64,000 bases of DNA from Paraburkholderia phytofirmans PsJN. GTDB lineage: Bacteria; Pseudomonadota; Gammaproteobacteria; Burkholderiales; Burkholderiaceae. This document shows positions 18,012-26,404 of this stretch, piece by piece. The translations under genes and the position numbers were made by a program. Under the pieces are notes generated by a model. The model was not told the origin of the DNA. It did not search any database and saw nothing but the letters and a program-made list of their open reading frames with translations. Location: the NCBI RefSeq assembly GCF_000020125.1, contig NC_010681.1:2542001-2606000 (forward strand), read 5' to 3'. Each line of letters starts with the position of its first letter. The first letter of the stretch is position 1.

Positions 18012-18527
18012 ATGAAAAAAGCACTGGTAATGCTGGCCACCGCAGTCGCCATGAGCGGCGCATTCGCACAAACTTCCGCGCCGGCGTCGGCACCGGTGAG
18101 CGCCGCTTCCGCACCCGCCGGCAAGGCCGGCCATGAGCGCAACGTCGAAGACCGCATCGCCTACCTGCATTCGCAACTGAAGATCACCTCGGCGCAGGAA
18201 TCGCAGTGGAACGCATTCGCCGACGTGATGCGCGGCAACGGCCAGACGATGGGCCAACTGTTCCAGCAACGCCGGGCCGCCACCAACGTGTCGGCGCTCG
18301 ACGACATGAAGCAATACGCGACGATCGCGCAAGCGCACGCGGACGGCATGAAGAAGCTCGTCGATGCGTTCGATCCGCTGTACAACAGCTTCTCGCCGGA
18401 ACAGAAGAAGCTGGCTGATGTGACCTTCCATCAGCCGGGCGGCGTGGAAGGCCGTGGTCATCATGGCAAGGGTAAAGGCGGCAAGGCCGCGCCTGCTCCG
18501 GCAAGCGACGCCACGGTGAAGCCGTAA
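18012..18527 (+). CDS. Spy/CpxP-like LTXXQ-motif periplasmic protein
   Basis: The 171-residue precursor has a clear signal peptide (MKKALVMLATAVAMSGAFAQ) followed by an Ala/Ser/Pro spacer. A helical core holds two degenerate LTxxQ-type motifs, ITSAQ near residue 58 and FSPEQKKLAD near residue 132. This matches Spy/CpxP-like chaperone or stress-sensor proteins of the periplasm. The tail is Gly/Lys/His-rich (GRGHHGKGKGGK), which could bind metal. CAGGAG precedes the ATG. Confidence 0.8.
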   Translation: MKKALVMLATAVAMSGAFAQTSAPASAPVSAASAPAGKAGHERNVEDRIAYLHSQLKITSAQESQWNAFADVMRGNGQTMGQLFQQRRAATNVSALDDMKQYATIAQAHADGMKKLVDAFDPLYNSFSPEQKKLADVTFHQPGGVEGRGHHGKGKGGKAAPAPASDATVKP

Positions 18528-18825
18528 GTATCGAAACCCGCTTGCGCGCAGTGCCGGTTGTTCACGCTGCGCGCGGCGGATATTTTTTGCCATGTGCGGC
18601 AGAGGTTCGCCCTCACGCTTGCCGCACGTCGAACTTTCCTGCCGTCCACACCACGGTCCGGTTCGTCCCGCACCTGCGATTTCCGCGCGGCAAACAGACG
18701 ATCCGCGCCGCCATCCATCGCAAAAGAAACCGGTCGCCAGATGCATCTGGCATGATGCGAGTCGTACGCGGCCCGAAGACTTCAAGTCCGGCGCGGCCGT
18801 CAAACTCTCCACACCTGCTCGCTTC
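18528..18825. other. Spacer with a GC hairpin
   Basis: About 300 bases without a gene. Soon after the Spy-like stop an imperfect inverted repeat (GCGCGCAGTG against CACGCTGCGCGC, about 18544-18575) may act as a terminator, though the following U-rich run is interrupted. Confidence 0.4.
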
Positions 18826-19263
18826 ATGACCGAACTGAAAAATCTCGACCTGAGTCAAGACGCCGACGCCTGCCGCGTCGTCAAAGACGAAACGGTCAGC
18901 GTTGAATTCGCCGCCGCCGAAGGCGAACTGATGAGCCTCGAAGGCCCCAACCGCTATGTCCGCGGCGACGCGCTGATCACCGGCTCGACGGGCGACCGCT
19001 GGGTCGTCTCGCGCGCACGCTTCGACGCCAAATACGTCCCCGCCGACGCCGCCGTCGTGCACGGCGAAGCCGGCGCGTACCGCAACCGCCCCGCCGTCGT
19101 GCTGGCCAAACAGATGCACGAGGCGTTCACGCTCGCGCGCTCGGCAAACGGCGGCGACGTGCTGCGCGGCGTCGCCGGCGACTGGGTCATGCAATACGCG
19201 CCGGGCGACTACGGCGTGGTACAGGCAGCCCGTTTCGCGAAGGTCTACCGGCTCGCCGATTGA
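18826..19263 (+). CDS. PGDYG-domain protein
   Basis: The 145-residue cytoplasmic-looking protein contains the name-giving motif PGDYGVVQAARFAKVY close to its C-terminus. This matches the PGDYG family, known mainly from Burkholderiaceae and without assigned function. The rest is a compact alpha/beta protein with repeated VSRARFDAKYVP and VVLAKQMHEAFTLAR segments. I start at the ATG at 18826; the frame extends upstream but without protein-like sequence. No membrane or export signal is seen. Confidence 0.8.
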   Translation: MTELKNLDLSQDADACRVVKDETVSVEFAAAEGELMSLEGPNRYVRGDALITGSTGDRWVVSRARFDAKYVPADAAVVHGEAGAYRNRPAVVLAKQMHEAFTLARSANGGDVLRGVAGDWVMQYAPGDYGVVQAARFAKVYRLAD

Positions 19264-19297
19264 GCGGGTTGAGCCGATTGAGCCGATTGAGCCGGTT
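19262..19297. repeat. Four tandem 9-bp repeats at a gene end
   Basis: Units GAGCGGGTT, GAGCCGATT, GAGCCGATT and GAGCCGGTT run head to tail from 19262 to 19297, beginning within the stop codon of the PGDYG gene. They lie between two convergent genes. Confidence 0.85.
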
Positions 19298-19308
19298 GCG
19301 CATGGGCA

Positions 19309-19677
19309 TCAGGCGAACTCGTCGCCGAGGTCCACGGTGACATCGCGCGGCACCGCCTCGCCATTCGCATACTGTTCTTCGAGCGAGCCGATGCTCGCTT
19401 CGACATACGCGCGCAGCACCGCGAAACTGCGGCCGCGCAACCGCGCCGGCAACGCGCGATAACGCGCCAACGCGGCCGGGGCGGTCACCACGGTCATCAC
19501 GATACGGCGCGCGGTAGAGCCGAAACGCATCGCCACCCAGTGAATCGCCAGCGTCGGCGTGCCGTCTTCCGCGGCGCGCTGAATGAACTGTGTCTGCTCG
19601 GGAAACAGATCGCTGATGACACGCGCCAGTTCCTCGAACTCGGGATTGGCGCAGTCGTATTGGTAAGCTTCTTCCAT
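19309..19677 (-). CDS. Hypothetical protein
   Basis: The 122-residue acidic protein has no export signal or membrane helix and no motif I recognise. Its central segment (LAIHWVAMRFGSTARRIVMTVV) looks like a beta hairpin and helix, and codon use is like its neighbours, so it is probably a real gene. It converges on the PGDYG gene. No clear ribosome binding site precedes the ATG. Confidence 0.6.
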   Translation of the reverse strand: MEEAYQYDCANPEFEELARVISDLFPEQTQFIQRAAEDGTPTLAIHWVAMRFGSTARRIVMTVVTAPAALARYRALPARLRGRSFAVLRAYVEASIGSLEEQYANGEAVPRDVTVDLGDEFA

Positions 19678-19831
19678 TGAAGTGTGCCGAAAGGGTGGCC
19701 TTGAAAAGAGGCCGATTGTAGAGAACGGTTGACGGTGCAGGATGGGGCGCGTTTCATGCGCGCCATCGCGCGGTCTTCAAGCAGCCTTCACGCCGTCTTC
19801 GCGCCATCGTCACGCACGCACAAAGCGGCCA

Positions 19832-20650
19832 TCAAGCGGCCACCACAGGACGCCTGTACGCCCGGAACAACAACCCCGCGACGATCACCGCCCCCACTGC
19901 ATACAAGGCGTCCACCGCCGCAAGCGGCACGAGCTGCGCCTGAAACATCGCCGCAGGCACATCCACCAGCGCATGCAACCCGATCGCGAGCGGCAGTATG
20001 CCGCGCCAGCCGGCCCGCAAGCCGCGCCACATCAACACCGACAAGCCGATCTGGAACACCAGCGCGGCCACTCGTTCGAGCGCGAAAATGCCCGCCGTCT
20101 GCGGCGTCAGGCTGGCGAGAATCAGGTGAATGCGCATCAACGAATCGGTCGGCAGATTGCTCAGATAGCCGTCCAGTTGGCCGCGGTTTTCGAAGACCGC
20201 GAACAGGATCCATTGAATCTGCACCAGCACGCCGACAAGCCATGCTTCGGCGCCGCCGTGGCCGAGGCCGTAGGTCAGCGCGGTGCCGTCGTTCGTGCCC
20301 GCCGCGAGCGACGTGGAGCCGGCCTTCGCCGCCGCCCGCCTGAGCAGCAGCCGCATGCCGATGAAGCGCCCCACTTCCTCGCAAATACCCGCGGCCAGCG
20401 CGCCGTACACCACGAAGGCGAGCGGATTCGACAGGAAGTTCGCGGTCGCTTCGTTCCGATGCAGCACGTAGTCGTTCAGCGCGCGCTCGATCACCATGGC
20501 GAACAGCGCGAACACGGCGATGCCGGTGATGGCGTCACGCGGCTTGAGCGCGAGCGGCCGGCGCAGACGGCGGTAGATCAGGAAGGGTAAAGCGGCGACG
20601 AGCAGCGTCGCGAGGGCGAGGCTCGAGAGGGTAAGCGGTGCAACTACCAT
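19832..20650 (-). CDS. YhfC-type intramembrane protease homologue
   Basis: The 272-residue integral membrane protein has about seven helices. It carries the conserved polar motifs of the YhfC/DUF2324 branch of CPBP-type glutamic or metal proteases: EEVGRF at residues 91-96, YGLGHGG at 127-133 and HALVD at 226-230. These Glu and His residues sit within helices as in Rce1/CPBP enzymes. AAGGAAA precedes the ATG at 20650; the open frame continues upstream but overlaps the ptxS end. It lies 71 bases downstream of ptxS on the same strand and may share its transcript, though no functional tie is known. Confidence 0.78.
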   Translation of the reverse strand: MVVAPLTLSSLALATLLVAALPFLIYRRLRRPLALKPRDAITGIAVFALFAMVIERALNDYVLHRNEATANFLSNPLAFVVYGALAAGICEEVGRFIGMRLLLRRAAAKAGSTSLAAGTNDGTALTYGLGHGGAEAWLVGVLVQIQWILFAVFENRGQLDGYLSNLPTDSLMRIHLILASLTPQTAGIFALERVAALVFQIGLSVLMWRGLRAGWRGILPLAIGLHALVDVPAAMFQAQLVPLAAVDALYAVGAVIVAGLLFRAYRRPVVAA

Positions 20651-20721
20651 GAGTTTCCTTGCGATGACCGGCGCGCACCCGCTGCGCGCCGCAGCCCGAA
20701 TGATCGCAGATCGGCGGGCAT

Positions 20722-21810
20722 TCAGCGCAAAGTGGAGGCGCGGACGATCAATTCGCCCGGCAGAAGACAGTCGCGCGCGATGGTCTGTACGCCTTCGATA
20801 CGCTCGTGCAGGAACTCGACCGCACGGTAGCCGATCTCGTAGGTCGGCTGGCGGATCGTGGTGACGCCGGTCAGTTCGGCCCAGTCGGGGTCGTCGATGG
20901 AAAGCAGCGCGACGCGGGCTTGCCAGTCGGCGCCGTAGCGCGCTTTCAGATGCAAGGCGAGGCATAGCGCGACGGGCGCATTGGCCGCGAACAGGGCGAT
21001 GCGCGCGGCGTTGCCCGTGGCGGCGGCGGCATCGCTCGCTTGAGCGGCTGCGTCGATCGCGCGGTCCAGTTCAGCGAGGCTGCGCGCCACCTCGTCCGCG
21101 TCCGCGAGGTTGAGCACCAGCGTGTGACCACGCGCCGCGCTCTTGCCGCGTTGCTCGCCTTGAGCACTCATCGCCTCACGAAACGCCGCTTCGCGCAGTT
21201 GCCGCGAACTGACCTGCTCGAAAGGCTGAACCACGAACCAGATCTCGTCGAAACCATTGTCCAGCAGATGCCGCGTACCAAGTTCAGCCGCCGCCCGGTT
21301 GTCGAGCCCGACCATATCCGTGACGAGCCCATCCACCGAACGGTCCACCAGCACCGCCGGAATCCCGCCGCCGCCCACCGGCCGCAGCGTTTCCTCGCGC
21401 ACGCCGAGCGCATTGACGATCACGCCTTCCACCCTGTACGTGGTGAGCAGTTGCAGATAGCGCCGCTCCATCTCGACTTCGTTTGCCGCGTGACAGATCA
21501 GCGGCATCAGCCCGAGCGCGTGGCATGCCGCTTCCACGCCTTGCAGCACTTCGACCGTGTAGGGATTCGTGAGGTCGGCGAGCAGCATGCCGATCAGGCG
21601 GTTGCGGCCGCGCTTGAGGCCGCGCGCCATCTGGTTGGGCTGATAGTCGAGGCGCGCAATCGCGGCTTCGATGCGCGCGCGCAGTTCCGGCGACAGCACG
21701 CTCATCTCGCCGTTCAGATAGCGCGAGATGCTGGTCTTGCCGGTGCCGGCTTCGCGCGCGACGTCGGTGATCGTCGCGCGGCGCGGCGCGGCCTGCGGCG
21801 TGGTGCTCAT
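20722..21810 (-). CDS. ptxS: LacI-family regulator of 2-ketogluconate utilisation
   Basis: The 362-residue protein has a LacI helix-turn-helix (TITDVAREAGTGKTSISRYLNGE, about residues 13-35), hinge (MARGLKRGRN) and effector domain. It is the last gene of the kgu cluster, with a 19-base gap to kguD and GAGGAG as ribosome site. In Pseudomonas the PtxS repressor binds a TGAAACCGGTTTCA palindrome and is released by 2-ketogluconate. The palindrome in front of kguE here has the same AACCGGTT core. This supports orthologous function, although the gene sits at the end of the operon. Confidence 0.85.
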   Translation of the reverse strand: MSTTPQAAPRRATITDVAREAGTGKTSISRYLNGEMSVLSPELRARIEAAIARLDYQPNQMARGLKRGRNRLIGMLLADLTNPYTVEVLQGVEAACHALGLMPLICHAANEVEMERRYLQLLTTYRVEGVIVNALGVREETLRPVGGGGIPAVLVDRSVDGLVTDMVGLDNRAAAELGTRHLLDNGFDEIWFVVQPFEQVSSRQLREAAFREAMSAQGEQRGKSAARGHTLVLNLADADEVARSLAELDRAIDAAAQASDAAAATGNAARIALFAANAPVALCLALHLKARYGADWQARVALLSIDDPDWAELTGVTTIRQPTYEIGYRAVEFLHERIEGVQTIARDCLLPGELIVRASTLR

Positions 21811-21829
21811 CGGCTCCTCTTCGATAGGC

Positions 21830-22795
21830 TCATTTGGAAAGCACTTCGCGGTTGACGATATTGCTGGTCAGCGTGCCGTCGAGCGCGGCGACCAGATTTT
21901 CCGCCGCATTGCGCGCCATCGCGTGACGGGTTTCATGGGTCGCCGAACCGATATGCGGCAGCGCGACCACGTTCGCCAGCTTCAGCAGCGGCGAGTCGGA
22001 CGGCAGCGGTTCGGTCTCGAACACGTCGAGACCGGCGCCGTGGATCGTGCCGTTCTGCAGCGCCTCGATCAGCGCCTTTTCGTCGACGGTCGCGCCGCGC
22101 GAGGCGTTGATCAGGATCGCGCTTTTCTTCATCGACTTCAGCTCGGCCGCGCCGATCAGATGCTTCGTTTCCGGCGTCAAAGGCACTTGCAGGCAGACAA
22201 AATCTGCCGTGGCGAGCAGTTCCGCCAACTCGACGCGCCGCGCACCGTAAGCCTCTTCGGCCTGCGGGTTCGCGCTGCGGTTGGTGTACAACACCTTCAT
22301 GTTGAAGCCGAGCGCCGCGCGCCGCGCCACCGCGCCGCCGATCCGCCCGAGCCCGACGATACCGAGCGTCTTGCCCTGCACGTCGACGCCGAACAATGCC
22401 GGGCCGATGCTGTGCTGCCAGTGCCCCGCCTTCACCCATTCGGCGAGTTCGACCACGCGCCGCGCCGAGGCGAGAATCAGCGAGAACACCGTGTCCGCGG
22501 TGGACTCGGTCAGCACGTCCGGCGTGTTCGCGAGCACGATGCCGCGGCGCGTGAGATCGGCCACGTCGAACTGGTCGAATCCCACCGAGATGGTCGACAG
22601 CGCCTTGAGCCGCGTCGCGCCTTCGAGCATCGCCGGCGTGATCTTCACACTAGAACCGATGCCGCCGTCCGCGTCTTTCAGCGCGGCCACGAAAGCGTCG
22701 TGCTGCGTGGCATCGACCTGCACGACTTGCGCATGCTGTTGCAGATAGGCGAGCACATCTTCGGGCAACGACTTCCAGGCGACGATCTTCTTCAT
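21830..22795 (-). CDS. kguD: 2-ketogluconate-6-phosphate reductase / 2-hydroxyacid dehydrogenase
   Basis: The 321-residue protein is a D-2-hydroxyacid dehydrogenase. The nucleotide motif GLGRIG is at 148-153, with the catalytic Arg in INASRGATVDE, a Glu in the VFETEPLP region and His281 in LPHIGSATHE. In the kgu pathway this enzyme reduces 2-keto-6-phosphogluconate to 6-phosphogluconate; the fold is shared with glyoxylate reductase GhrB, so other 2-keto acids are possible. Its ATG at 22795 overlaps the kguT stop by one base (TGATG). I reject the longer upstream frame, which reads through kguT. Confidence 0.88.
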   Translation of the reverse strand: MKKIVAWKSLPEDVLAYLQQHAQVVQVDATQHDAFVAALKDADGGIGSSVKITPAMLEGATRLKALSTISVGFDQFDVADLTRRGIVLANTPDVLTESTADTVFSLILASARRVVELAEWVKAGHWQHSIGPALFGVDVQGKTLGIVGLGRIGGAVARRAALGFNMKVLYTNRSANPQAEEAYGARRVELAELLATADFVCLQVPLTPETKHLIGAAELKSMKKSAILINASRGATVDEKALIEALQNGTIHGAGLDVFETEPLPSDSPLLKLANVVALPHIGSATHETRHAMARNAAENLVAALDGTLTSNIVNREVLSK

Positions 22796-24090
22796 CAGCT
22801 TATTTTCCTTGCGACGGGGTGGCGTGCGGTGGCCGCATTGCTGCTTTCCTGCTGCTGCGGTTTGACGATCAGCGTCAGAATCACGGCGGTGACGAGCGCC
22901 ACGCTCATGAATGCATACGACGCGGCGGGCGAACCGGTCGCGCCGTTCAGATAGCCGACCACATACGAGCCGACGAACGAACCGAGCGCGCCCATGCTGT
23001 TGATCAGCGCCATCGCGCCGCCCGCGACGTTCTTCGGCAGCAGTTCCGGCACGATCGCGAAGAACGGGCCATACGGTGCGTACATCGCGGCGCCGGCGAT
23101 CACCAGCAAGGCATACGAGAGCCAGAAATGCGTGGAGCCGAGCGCGTACGACGCCGCGAACGCGACCGCGCCGACCAGCAGGAACGGCCACACGAAGACC
23201 TTGCGGCGGTTGAGTTTATCCGATGCCCACGAAGCTGCAAGCATCGCGATAGTCGCGGCAAGATAAGGCAGCGCCGAGAGCCAGCCGGTTTCGACCATGC
23301 CGAGCGTCGAACCGTTCTTCAAGATGGACGGCAGCCACAGCACGAAACCATACACGCCGATGCTCCAGCAGAAATATTGCGCGCACAGCTTGATCACCGC
23401 AGGCGTTTTGAACGCGTCGCTGTAGTTGCGCACCGGCTTGATCGCGGCCTGCTCGGCGCGCAGCGTTTCGGCGAGGTCGTCCTTCTGCTGCTGCGTGAGC
23501 CACGACACCTGTTGCGGCTTGTCCTTCACGATGAACCACCAGCACACGGCCCAGAGAATCGCGGGCGCGCCCTCGGCAATGAACATGTGGCGCCAGCCGA
23601 ACGAATGCACCAGATAGCCCGACACCACCGACATCCACAGCACCGTCACCGGATTGCCGAGAATCAGGAACGTGTTGGCGCGCGAGCGCTCGCTCTTGGT
23701 AAACCAGTTGCTGATAAAGATCAGCATGGCCGGCATCACCGCGGCTTCGACCACGCCGAGCACGAAGCGGATCACCATCAGCGAGGGGATATTGCTGACC
23801 ATGCCGGTGAGCGACGCGCAAGCGCCCCACAGAATCAGGCTCCAGAACACGAGTTTCTTGACGCTGCGGCGTTCCGCGTAGATCGCGCCGGGAATCTGGA
23901 AGAAGAAATAGCCGAGGAAGAACAGCGCGCCGATCAGCGACGACAGTCCCTTGCTGATGCCAAGATCCTGGTTGATGCCGGCGGCCGACGCGAAACCGTA
24001 GTTCGCGCGATCCAGATAAGCGAGGCTGTAGGTGATGAATACGATCGGCATGATCGTCCACCAACGGCGAATCGCAAGCGATGAGGTCAT
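22795..24090 (-). CDS. kguT: 2-ketogluconate MFS transporter
   Basis: The 431-residue protein is a 12-helix major facilitator of the anion:cation symporter (GudP/phthalate) type. It begins RRWWTIMPIVFITYSLAYLDRANYGFA and has the family loop between helices 2 and 3 (YAERRSVKK). It should import 2-ketogluconate. AAGGAGAC precedes the ATG at 24090; the frame extends upstream without protein-like sequence. It lies between kguK and kguD in the order known from Pseudomonas, so the substrate call rests on synteny. Confidence 0.87.
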   Translation of the reverse strand: MTSSLAIRRWWTIMPIVFITYSLAYLDRANYGFASAAGINQDLGISKGLSSLIGALFFLGYFFFQIPGAIYAERRSVKKLVFWSLILWGACASLTGMVSNIPSLMVIRFVLGVVEAAVMPAMLIFISNWFTKSERSRANTFLILGNPVTVLWMSVVSGYLVHSFGWRHMFIAEGAPAILWAVCWWFIVKDKPQQVSWLTQQQKDDLAETLRAEQAAIKPVRNYSDAFKTPAVIKLCAQYFCWSIGVYGFVLWLPSILKNGSTLGMVETGWLSALPYLAATIAMLAASWASDKLNRRKVFVWPFLLVGAVAFAASYALGSTHFWLSYALLVIAGAAMYAPYGPFFAIVPELLPKNVAGGAMALINSMGALGSFVGSYVVGYLNGATGSPAASYAFMSVALVTAVILTLIVKPQQQESSNAATARHPVARKIS

Positions 24091-24254
24091 GGGGTGTCTC
24101 CTTGGACGGCTTCCCGAAACAATGATGGACGGTCTTGGGGCGCTCTGTTCGAGCGCTCTTGCTGTTATCGAAGTGGCTTGGTTCAACGCGGCTTGCGGTC
24201 TTGCGGTTTTGCGAGCCGCGCGGTGCTTTCGGGCCTTTTCGGGCTTTTCTGTCG

Positions 24255-25238
24255 TCAGGCCGCGGCCGCGACGGACGGCGCTTGCGCGGCTTCCAACGCG
24301 TCGAGTTCGGCGCGGCTCGGCAACCCTTCCGAATCGCCGATCACCTGAATCGCAAGCGCACCGATGCGGTTGCCGCGCGCCACCGCTTGCGGCAGCGACT
24401 TGCCTTCGAGCAAAGCGCTGACCACGCCGACGGCGAAACCATCGCCCGCGCCGACCGTGTCCACGACTTTCGCAACCGGCTGACCGGCGATCATGGCGGC
24501 ATCGTCGGCGGTGCGAAAGTACGCGCCCTGCGCGCCCAACTTGATGATCACGCCGCGCGCGCCCTGCTCCAGATAGAACTTCGCGATGTCATCCGGCTGC
24601 GTGTAGCCGGTCAGAATCTCGCCTTCGCCGATACCGGGCAGCACCCAGTCGGCCAGCGCGGCGAGCGCATTCAGACCTTCGACCATCGCGGCGCGCGACG
24701 GCCACAGCGTCGGACGCAGGTTCGGGTCGAACGAAATCGTCTTGCCAGCGGCACGCATTTCGCGCGCCAGGTGAAACGCGAGTTCGCGCGAGCTCGCCGA
24801 AATCGCGGGGGCCACGCCGGTCAGATGCAGGTGACGCGCTTGCAGGACGTAGTCGGCCGCATAGTCAGCCAGCGAGAGATGGCTCGCCGCCGAACCCTTG
24901 CGGAAATACTCGATCGCCGGGTCGCTGCCGTCGTCGTTTTTCGACTTGAGCTGGAAGCCGGTCGGGTAGCGCTCGTCGGTCGTGACACAGCCCTGGTCGA
25001 TGCCCTCTTTCGTCAACGTGTCGCGCACGTACTGGCCGAAAGAATCGTTGCCGACGCGACTCATCCAGCCGACCTTGAAGCCGAGGCGCGACAAACCGAT
25101 CGCCACGTTCAGATCGGCGCCGGCGACGCGCTTCGTGAACTGACCGACACCCGCGAGCGGGCCGGTTTCGGCGGCCACAAACATGGCCATCGCTTCACCG
25201 TAGGTGATGACATCGAGTGATGTGGTTGTCTTGCTCAT
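24255..25238 (-). CDS. kguK: 2-ketogluconate kinase (PfkB family)
   Basis: The 327-residue protein is a ribokinase/PfkB sugar kinase. The N-terminal GEAMAMF and GADLNVAIGLSRLG segments bind sugar, and the C-terminal signature DTVGAGDGFAVG (from residue 260) carries the catalytic Asp266. In context it should phosphorylate 2-ketogluconate at C6; the closest alternative is 2-keto-3-deoxygluconate kinase. CAGGAG precedes the ATG. An unusual 309-base repeat-rich spacer separates it from kguE. Confidence 0.86.
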   Translation of the reverse strand: MSKTTTSLDVITYGEAMAMFVAAETGPLAGVGQFTKRVAGADLNVAIGLSRLGFKVGWMSRVGNDSFGQYVRDTLTKEGIDQGCVTTDERYPTGFQLKSKNDDGSDPAIEYFRKGSAASHLSLADYAADYVLQARHLHLTGVAPAISASSRELAFHLAREMRAAGKTISFDPNLRPTLWPSRAAMVEGLNALAALADWVLPGIGEGEILTGYTQPDDIAKFYLEQGARGVIIKLGAQGAYFRTADDAAMIAGQPVAKVVDTVGAGDGFAVGVVSALLEGKSLPQAVARGNRIGALAIQVIGDSEGLPSRAELDALEAAQAPSVAAAA

Positions 25239-25547
25239 GCTTTGCTCCTGCGGATCCTTTTTGCTGCGTGTTTTGCGTGTTTTGCGTGGGTGGTTGTCGC
25301 TTACGATATGCAGCGCGAGGTTGGCAGCGTGTCGTTTGGGCCTACCGCTTAGCGCACGCCGTTCATGCTTTCCGTTTGCGCTTTCCGTTTGCTTTGCGTC
25401 TGCCGCTTGCCGTTCGCTACTTTCCGTTAGCTGCCTTCCGTTTGCCGCTTCCCACGCCGCTTTCCATTGCTGCGGCCCGTTTGCCGCGTGCTTGTTGCCG
25501 CGTGCTTTTCTCGGTGCCGCTTCTATCTCTCAGGTTCCACATGCCGC
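25239..25547. repeat. Degenerate tandem-repeat spacer between kguE and kguK
   Basis: Within this intra-operon spacer, GCTTTCCGTTTGC occurs twice head to tail (25367-25379, 25380-25392). It is followed by looser copies such as CTTTCCGTTAG, CCTTCCGTTTGCCGC and GCTTTCCATTGC. At 25264-25290 a TGCGTGTTT unit is repeated. On the transcribed strand this gives a purine-rich leader in front of kguK. No gene is supported in it. Confidence 0.8.
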
Positions 25548-26321
25548 TCACGCGGCGGCCAGCCACGCGACGTAATGCGCCGCGTCCGCATCCGTACGGC
25601 TCGTATCGAACGGAAACTCGATGCCGCGCGGCACATGACGCGGCAATTTGTCGAGGACGGCTGCAAACTGCGCGTCGTCGGCGGCCGGGGCGGCGGGAAA
25701 GCGTCGTGTGCCCTCACCCACCGTAGTCTTGCAATGGATGTAGTCCACATGCGCGGCCAGCGGCGCGGCTGCGTCGAGCGGCATTACCTCGCGCCAGGCC
25801 CAGTTGCCGATGTCGAAGGTCATGCCGAGCACATCGGCGTGGCCCTCGCGCGCCAACGCGTCGAACAGGCCGGTGAACTGCGCGAGCGAACCACCCTCGG
25901 CCAACTGCCCGTTTTCGACGACGAGGCGCAGTTCCGCGCAGCGCATGTGATCGGCGATCACGGCGGCATTGGCGTCGGTGGCGAAACCGCCGAGTTGCAG
26001 CTTCACGAACCGCGCGCCGAGCGCGAGCGCTTCTTCGATCGAGAGACGCAACGCTTCGGCGTCGAGCTTGCCCTGCGCCGTGTACAGCGAAGCCGGCGTG
26101 GAATACACGGACCACAAGCCCAATTCCGCGATTTGCCCGCCGAGTTCGCGCAGTTTGTGCGGCGCGGCGTCGCTTTCGTTGGCGAACAGTTCGCGGCGCA
26201 CTTCGAAACCCGCCGCGCCGGCCTGTTTGCTCGCTTGCGCCCACTTCAGATGACCGTCCGTGCGGACCGCGTCCATCCCGAATGCGCTTGCGACGATCAC
26301 CACGTCCACTGCATCAGCCAT
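25548..26321 (-). CDS. kguE: Sugar phosphate isomerase/epimerase family protein
   Basis: The 257-residue protein is a TIM-barrel of the xylose-isomerase-like (AP endonuclease 2) family: VRRELFANES near the N-terminus, LRLVVENGQ with a metal-ligand Glu in the centre, then FDIGNWAW and DYIHCK. In Pseudomonas the corresponding first gene of the kgu operon, kguE, has a still unclear role. I start at the ATG at 26321 (MADAVDVV), 32 bases below the palindromic operator. The longer frame would read through the operator. The ribosome site is weak. Confidence 0.8.
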   Translation of the reverse strand: MADAVDVVIVASAFGMDAVRTDGHLKWAQASKQAGAAGFEVRRELFANESDAAPHKLRELGGQIAELGLWSVYSTPASLYTAQGKLDAEALRLSIEEALALGARFVKLQLGGFATDANAAVIADHMRCAELRLVVENGQLAEGGSLAQFTGLFDALAREGHADVLGMTFDIGNWAWREVMPLDAAAPLAAHVDYIHCKTTVGEGTRRFPAAPAADDAQFAAVLDKLPRHVPRGIEFPFDTSRTDADAAHYVAWLAAA

Positions 26322-26352
26322 GTCGAATTTACTCAAACCTGTCTCATGATCG

Positions 26353-26376
26353 GCATTTGGAACCGGTTCCAAATGC
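26353..26376. promoter_or_regulatory. PtxS-type operator: perfect 24-bp palindrome before kguE
   Basis: The two 12-base arms GCATTTGGAACC and GGTTCCAAATGC form an uninterrupted perfect palindrome centred on the CCGG step. Its core TGGAACCGGTTCCA differs from the published Pseudomonas PtxS site by one symmetric base pair per arm. It ends 31 bases before the kguE ATG. It is the only such site I see in the window. Confidence 0.85.
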
Positions 26377-26382
26377 ACTTCC

Positions 26383-26404
26383 AAAAAAAGCGCCGAGGCG
26401 CTTT
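26383..26404 (-). terminator. Intrinsic terminator upstream of the kgu operator
   Basis: On the minus strand an 8-bp stem (AAAGCGCC, loop TC, GGCGCTTT) runs into a tract of seven T. It lies about 280 bases past the yeiE stop and just before the kgu operator. It either ends yeiE transcripts or acts in the kgu leader. A second similar GGCGCC-CTC-GGCGC arm lies directly upstream on the minus strand. Confidence 0.75.

Noticed and set aside
21830..23191. Long version of the kguD frame reading through kguT
   Set aside because: The added residues are an out-of-frame reading of the transporter gene. The start at 22795 couples properly to kguT.
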